Of a DNA stretch of 24,355 bases, positions 22,901 to 24,355 are shown in pieces. The first letter of the stretch is position 1, and each line of letters starts with the position of its first letter. The DNA lies in the NCBI GenBank assembly GCA_010279815.1, contig QEOQ01000312.1, positions 9,511 to 33,865 of the forward strand, given 5' to 3'. A model generated the notes under the pieces. The model did not search any database, was not told where the DNA came from, and was given only the letters and a program-made list of their open reading frames with translations. This DNA is from Brachionus plicatilis. Lineage: Eukaryota; Rotifera; Eurotatoria; Ploima; Brachionidae. The translations under genes were made by a program, and so were the position numbers.

Positions 22901-24355
22901 AAAAAAATTTTTATATCAAAAATAAAAAGAAAAAAAATCAAAATTAAGTTTAAAAAAAACTTCATTAATTTTATTTATTTTTGGTCAGCGTCTTGACTTT
23001 GGCGCAGGTTTTGAAACAATTTTTTCTATTGTGATTGAAGATGTAACTAGTTGAGTTTTTTGAGTTCGTTTAGTAATTGTATTGTTTGACTCTTGTTGTT
23101 GCTTTATATGATTGACATTTTGATATTCGTTTTCTGATTCTTTAGAGACACTATTTCCAAGATTAATACTCTGAAGAGCAGGATTGATTGTACCAGTAGA
23201 GGTTCTTGTCCCCAAGGCCATTTTACGTCTTCCTAGTTTAGCATTTGATTAAATGTTTAAATCAACACCAAACAGGTGTTGAAATTCTTGTCCAAATCCG
23301 GACATGAACAAACACTTAACTTCCATTCACTTAAATTGAAATTTGCATAGCGCAACGAATTTGAATTATTTTATCTTTATATATCTTTTATATAATCTTT
23401 TTTTTCCAAATATCTTTTCCACATAGATTTAGTTTCGTGATACTCGACTTCTGCAGATCATTATTTTAGCTATTAATTAAATATATTTGCTATTAACACA
23501 TTAATTAAACAACAACATAATTTTTTTTACCACTGATATTTTTTGTTACTAAATAATATTTATTTATACTCCTTTATTTATTAAATTTACTCCTCGATTA
23601 AATAGCTGCCATTAAAAAAATTTCACGTGACTTTGAAAAACCATTCTTTATTTTTTCCAATTATTTTTTAAATTTTACTTAATAATAACATAACAATAAT
23701 ATAAGCTACACCAGGAGACCTATGATGAGAGGCTACGCTAGACTCGCTGTGGAAGCTGCGTAATTAGAAAATCATTGCTTATGTTGTACTAGGAAAAATT
23801 TTTGAAAACTTGACTTTGAGAATTTTTGGTCTTTTAAACCTCATTGATTTAATTGACTTCTGAATATTCTAACTTATTTTAAAATTAAGATGAATATATA
23901 TTATACTGAAGCTTATTGAATGTTTTTACTTTTAAAAAACCTTGAATTATAAAATCAAATTTTAAAATACCAAATGTCTAAATTTTAAGACAAAATTCTA
24001 AAACATTTGTTTTTAGTATTAAGAAATATCGTCAAGAATCTGGGAACCCAATGGCTTTAGATGAAGCACTTAACTGTGTTTTGAATTTTGTCAGAACAGA
24101 TTACACACACAATGAAGTATTTCAGTAAGTTGGAACAAAATCTAAACCAATTTTTTAATTAAAAAATATTTGTAGACAAATTAAACCGGTGAGTAGCACG
24201 GCCAAAGCCGATGTTACTAATGAAACAATTTTGAATGAAATAAATACTTTGAAAACAGTAGAGGAATGTTTGGCAAATTGGATAGCCAGGACCCAGGACA
24301 GACTGAACGAGCTAAACGAAGCTATCGTCAAAGTAACAAATAAAATAGACTCAGC
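16992..24355 (+). CDS. USP25/USP28-type ubiquitin C-terminal hydrolase, 5' part
   Basis: A cysteine protease that removes ubiquitin from proteins. Exons join in phase: 16992-17048 (ATG), 17105-17251, 17317-17453, 17510-17780, 17834-18726, 24017-24124 and 24176 to the window end, giving ~597 residues. An N-terminal UBA-like region comes first (VIKTIQEIAKVDEATINQAIEAC, ~25-45), then an acidic linker (EEEDDEDYE). The Cys box follows (GLRNVGNTCWFNSIIQSLF) with catalytic Cys near 169, matching Cys171/Cys178 of human USP28/USP25. Then come QEDVSEF, PRVLFICLNRYKF, LEPFEFYQQIYLDRYLDENKEI and a coiled coil (VLREELKNLEDKLN). The inserted helical region resumes after the 5.3-kb intron with GNPMALDEALNCVLNFVRT and VEECLANWIARTQDRLNEL, both USP25/28-like. 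The catalytic His/Asp part lies beyond the window. The donor at 17454 was chosen over a longer frame because only it keeps phase with 17510. A tandem AAGCAG acceptor at 17507-17512 could add or drop one residue. Confidence 0.9.
19156..19180. repeat. GC-rich perfect hairpin
   Basis: An 11-bp perfect inverted repeat: ACGGAGGGGGC at 19156-19166, a TTC loop, and GCCCCCTCCGT at 19170-19180. It is flanked on the right by ACCTCCCCAGC, continuing the G/C-rich patch. In this AT-rich sequence such a block is exceptional. It could be the end of a mobile element or a dispersed palindromic repeat. No partner copy is visible in the window. Confidence 0.85.
19998..20044 (+). repeat. Direct repeat, copy 1
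   Basis: A roughly 45-bp segment around CTTCCAACCTCATATAC and TTATAACATGGCGAAGAT resembles 20790-20836 in the same orientation, with perhaps 20% differences. Both copies lie in the USP intron and may be remnants of one dispersed repeat. Boundaries are approximate. Confidence 0.35.
20790..20836 (+). repeat. Direct repeat, copy 2
   Basis: Matches 19998-20044 in the same orientation, here as CTCCCAACCTCGTATACCC and TTTAACATTGCCAAAAAAT. Similarity outside this core is weak. Confidence 0.35.
21831..22464. mobile_element. 634-bp element with 140-bp near-identical terminal inverted repeats
   Basis: Left arm 21831-21970 and right arm 22325-22464 are inverted copies identical at 139 of 140 positions by direct comparison (C versus T within GTGCATGCAT). 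The ends read TACCGTATACCC inward from both sides. The outermost TA on each side may be a TA target-site duplication, as made by Tc1/mariner-like transposases. The arms are clearly richer in G+C than their surroundings. The 354-bp centre is A/T-rich with no ORF; it repeats the inner edge of the left arm (TTAAGCGCGGCTTT at 21965-21978) near 22184-22197. This is a non-autonomous DNA element (MITE or foldback), probably recently inserted given the arm identity. Confidence 0.85.
22985..23221 (-). CDS. Possible small gene or exon nested in the USP intron
   Basis: A 78-codon frame from ATG at 23221 to TGA at 22985. The product is hydrophilic and rich in S, T, N, Q, K and R, with no membrane segment and a basic end (SKPAPKSRR). 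Codon use and G+C look coding-like against very AT-rich flanks. On the same strand, two overlapping AATAAA polyadenylation signals follow the stop at 22979-22970. The frame also stays open upstream for nine codons (SNAKLGRRK before MALGTRTSTG), bounded by TAA; a CTAG acceptor just upstream could make this the last exon of a longer gene. GRRKMALGTRT...TIN faintly recalls the destruction-box region of B-type cyclins (RxALGxIxN), but the arginine spacing does not fit and no cyclin box is seen. It may also be a retrocopy fragment. Function unknown. Confidence 0.45.
   Translation of the reverse strand: MALGTRTSTGTINPALQSINLGNSVSKESENEYQNVNHIKQQQESNNTITKRTQKTQLVTSSITIEKIVSKPAPKSRR
23263..23281. repeat. 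Short perfect hairpin upstream of the nested frame
   Basis: CAACACC (23263-23269), loop AAACA, GGTGTTG (23275-23281): a 7-bp perfect stem 42 bp upstream of the ATG at 23221 on the minus strand. The adjacent GTCCAAATCCGGAC (23290-23303) resembles the internal motif of the 1176-1462 element (near 1252). It may be a repeat remnant or a structured leader. Confidence 0.4.
23703..23760. other. GC-rich island, possible structured RNA or exon
   Basis: 58 bases with 32 G/C (55%) in surroundings that are overwhelmingly A/T. The ends can pair weakly (AGC-TACA with TGTG-GAAGCT), and an inner stem AG(A)CCT/AGGCT would enclose a loop containing ATGATGA (23722-23728), which resembles a snoRNA C box. No D box (CTGA) follows at the expected distance, so a C/D snoRNA is not supported. 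The minus strand is open in one frame (SFHSESSVASHHRSPG), so a small exon upstream of the 22985-23221 frame is also possible. Confidence 0.3.

Larger units (their letters stand above)
18727..24016. other. 5.29-kb intron of the USP gene
   Basis: Donor GTATTT at 18727 and acceptor TTTTAG ending at 24016 join in phase and restore a USP25/28-like sequence. The other introns of the gene are 51-65 nt, so this one is about 100 times longer. It contains the GC hairpin 19156-19180, the inverted-repeat element 21831-22464, a possible opposite-strand gene 22985-23221 and the GC-rich island 23703-23760. Most of the rest is A/T-rich; a 92-codon plus-strand frame at 19718-19996 has background composition and is not considered a gene. 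Confidence 0.8.

Noticed and set aside
23703..23760. C/D-box snoRNA based on ATGATGA
   Set aside because: No CTGA D box lies at a suitable distance downstream and there is no terminal stem bringing the boxes together; kept only as an unexplained GC island.
1..24355. CRISPR arrays, prokaryotic operons, defence systems or viral genes
   Set aside because: No regularly spaced direct repeats or viral hallmark genes were seen, and the spliced metazoan genes and eukaryotic initiator tRNA rule out a prokaryotic context.

Overview
This window is nuclear DNA from an animal, most likely a small invertebrate. It is very AT-rich. Its genes are split by short GT-AG introns, mostly 48-70 nt. It carries an eukaryotic-type initiator tRNA-Met and metazoan families: ADAMTS protease, USP25/28 deubiquitinase, SLC13 transporter and a TMEM272-like membrane protein. 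A monogonont rotifer would fit the composition and compact introns, but that is a guess; the sequence does not settle the phylum. Most coding sequence lies in exons too short to appear as long ORFs, so the gene models were built by hand by joining exons whose splice phases agree.

Layout, left to right: 1-1891 is non-coding and contains a small inverted-repeat element. The N-terminal two-thirds of an SLC13 Na+/carboxylate-type transporter runs on the minus strand at 1892-3150; its 3' exons are not visible. A 5-kb AT-rich gene desert (3151-8162) holds a 1.5-kb inverted-repeat element with another repeat inside it. A complete two-exon TMEM272-like tetraspan gene is on the minus strand at 8163-8911. 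A nearly complete 14-exon ADAMTS gene is on the minus strand at 9147-15683, interrupted by a 989-bp assembly gap. The contig ends flanking that gap are the same ~550 bp, so one exon appears twice. An initiator tRNA-Met (16050-16121, plus) lies between the ADAMTS gene and the divergent USP25/28-type gene (plus, 16992 to past the window end). The USP gene has a 5.3-kb intron (18727-24016). That intron contains a young-looking element with 140-bp near-identical terminal inverted repeats, a GC-rich perfect hairpin, a possible nested gene on the opposite strand, and a GC-rich island of unknown nature.

The genes do not form a pathway. The ADAMTS product is a secreted matrix protease, the USP a cytosolic or nuclear deubiquitinase, and the other two are membrane proteins. 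I see no defence, biosynthetic or other multi-gene system. The most useful observations are the false duplication at the gap, the mobile-element structures in introns, and the unexplained GC-rich islands.
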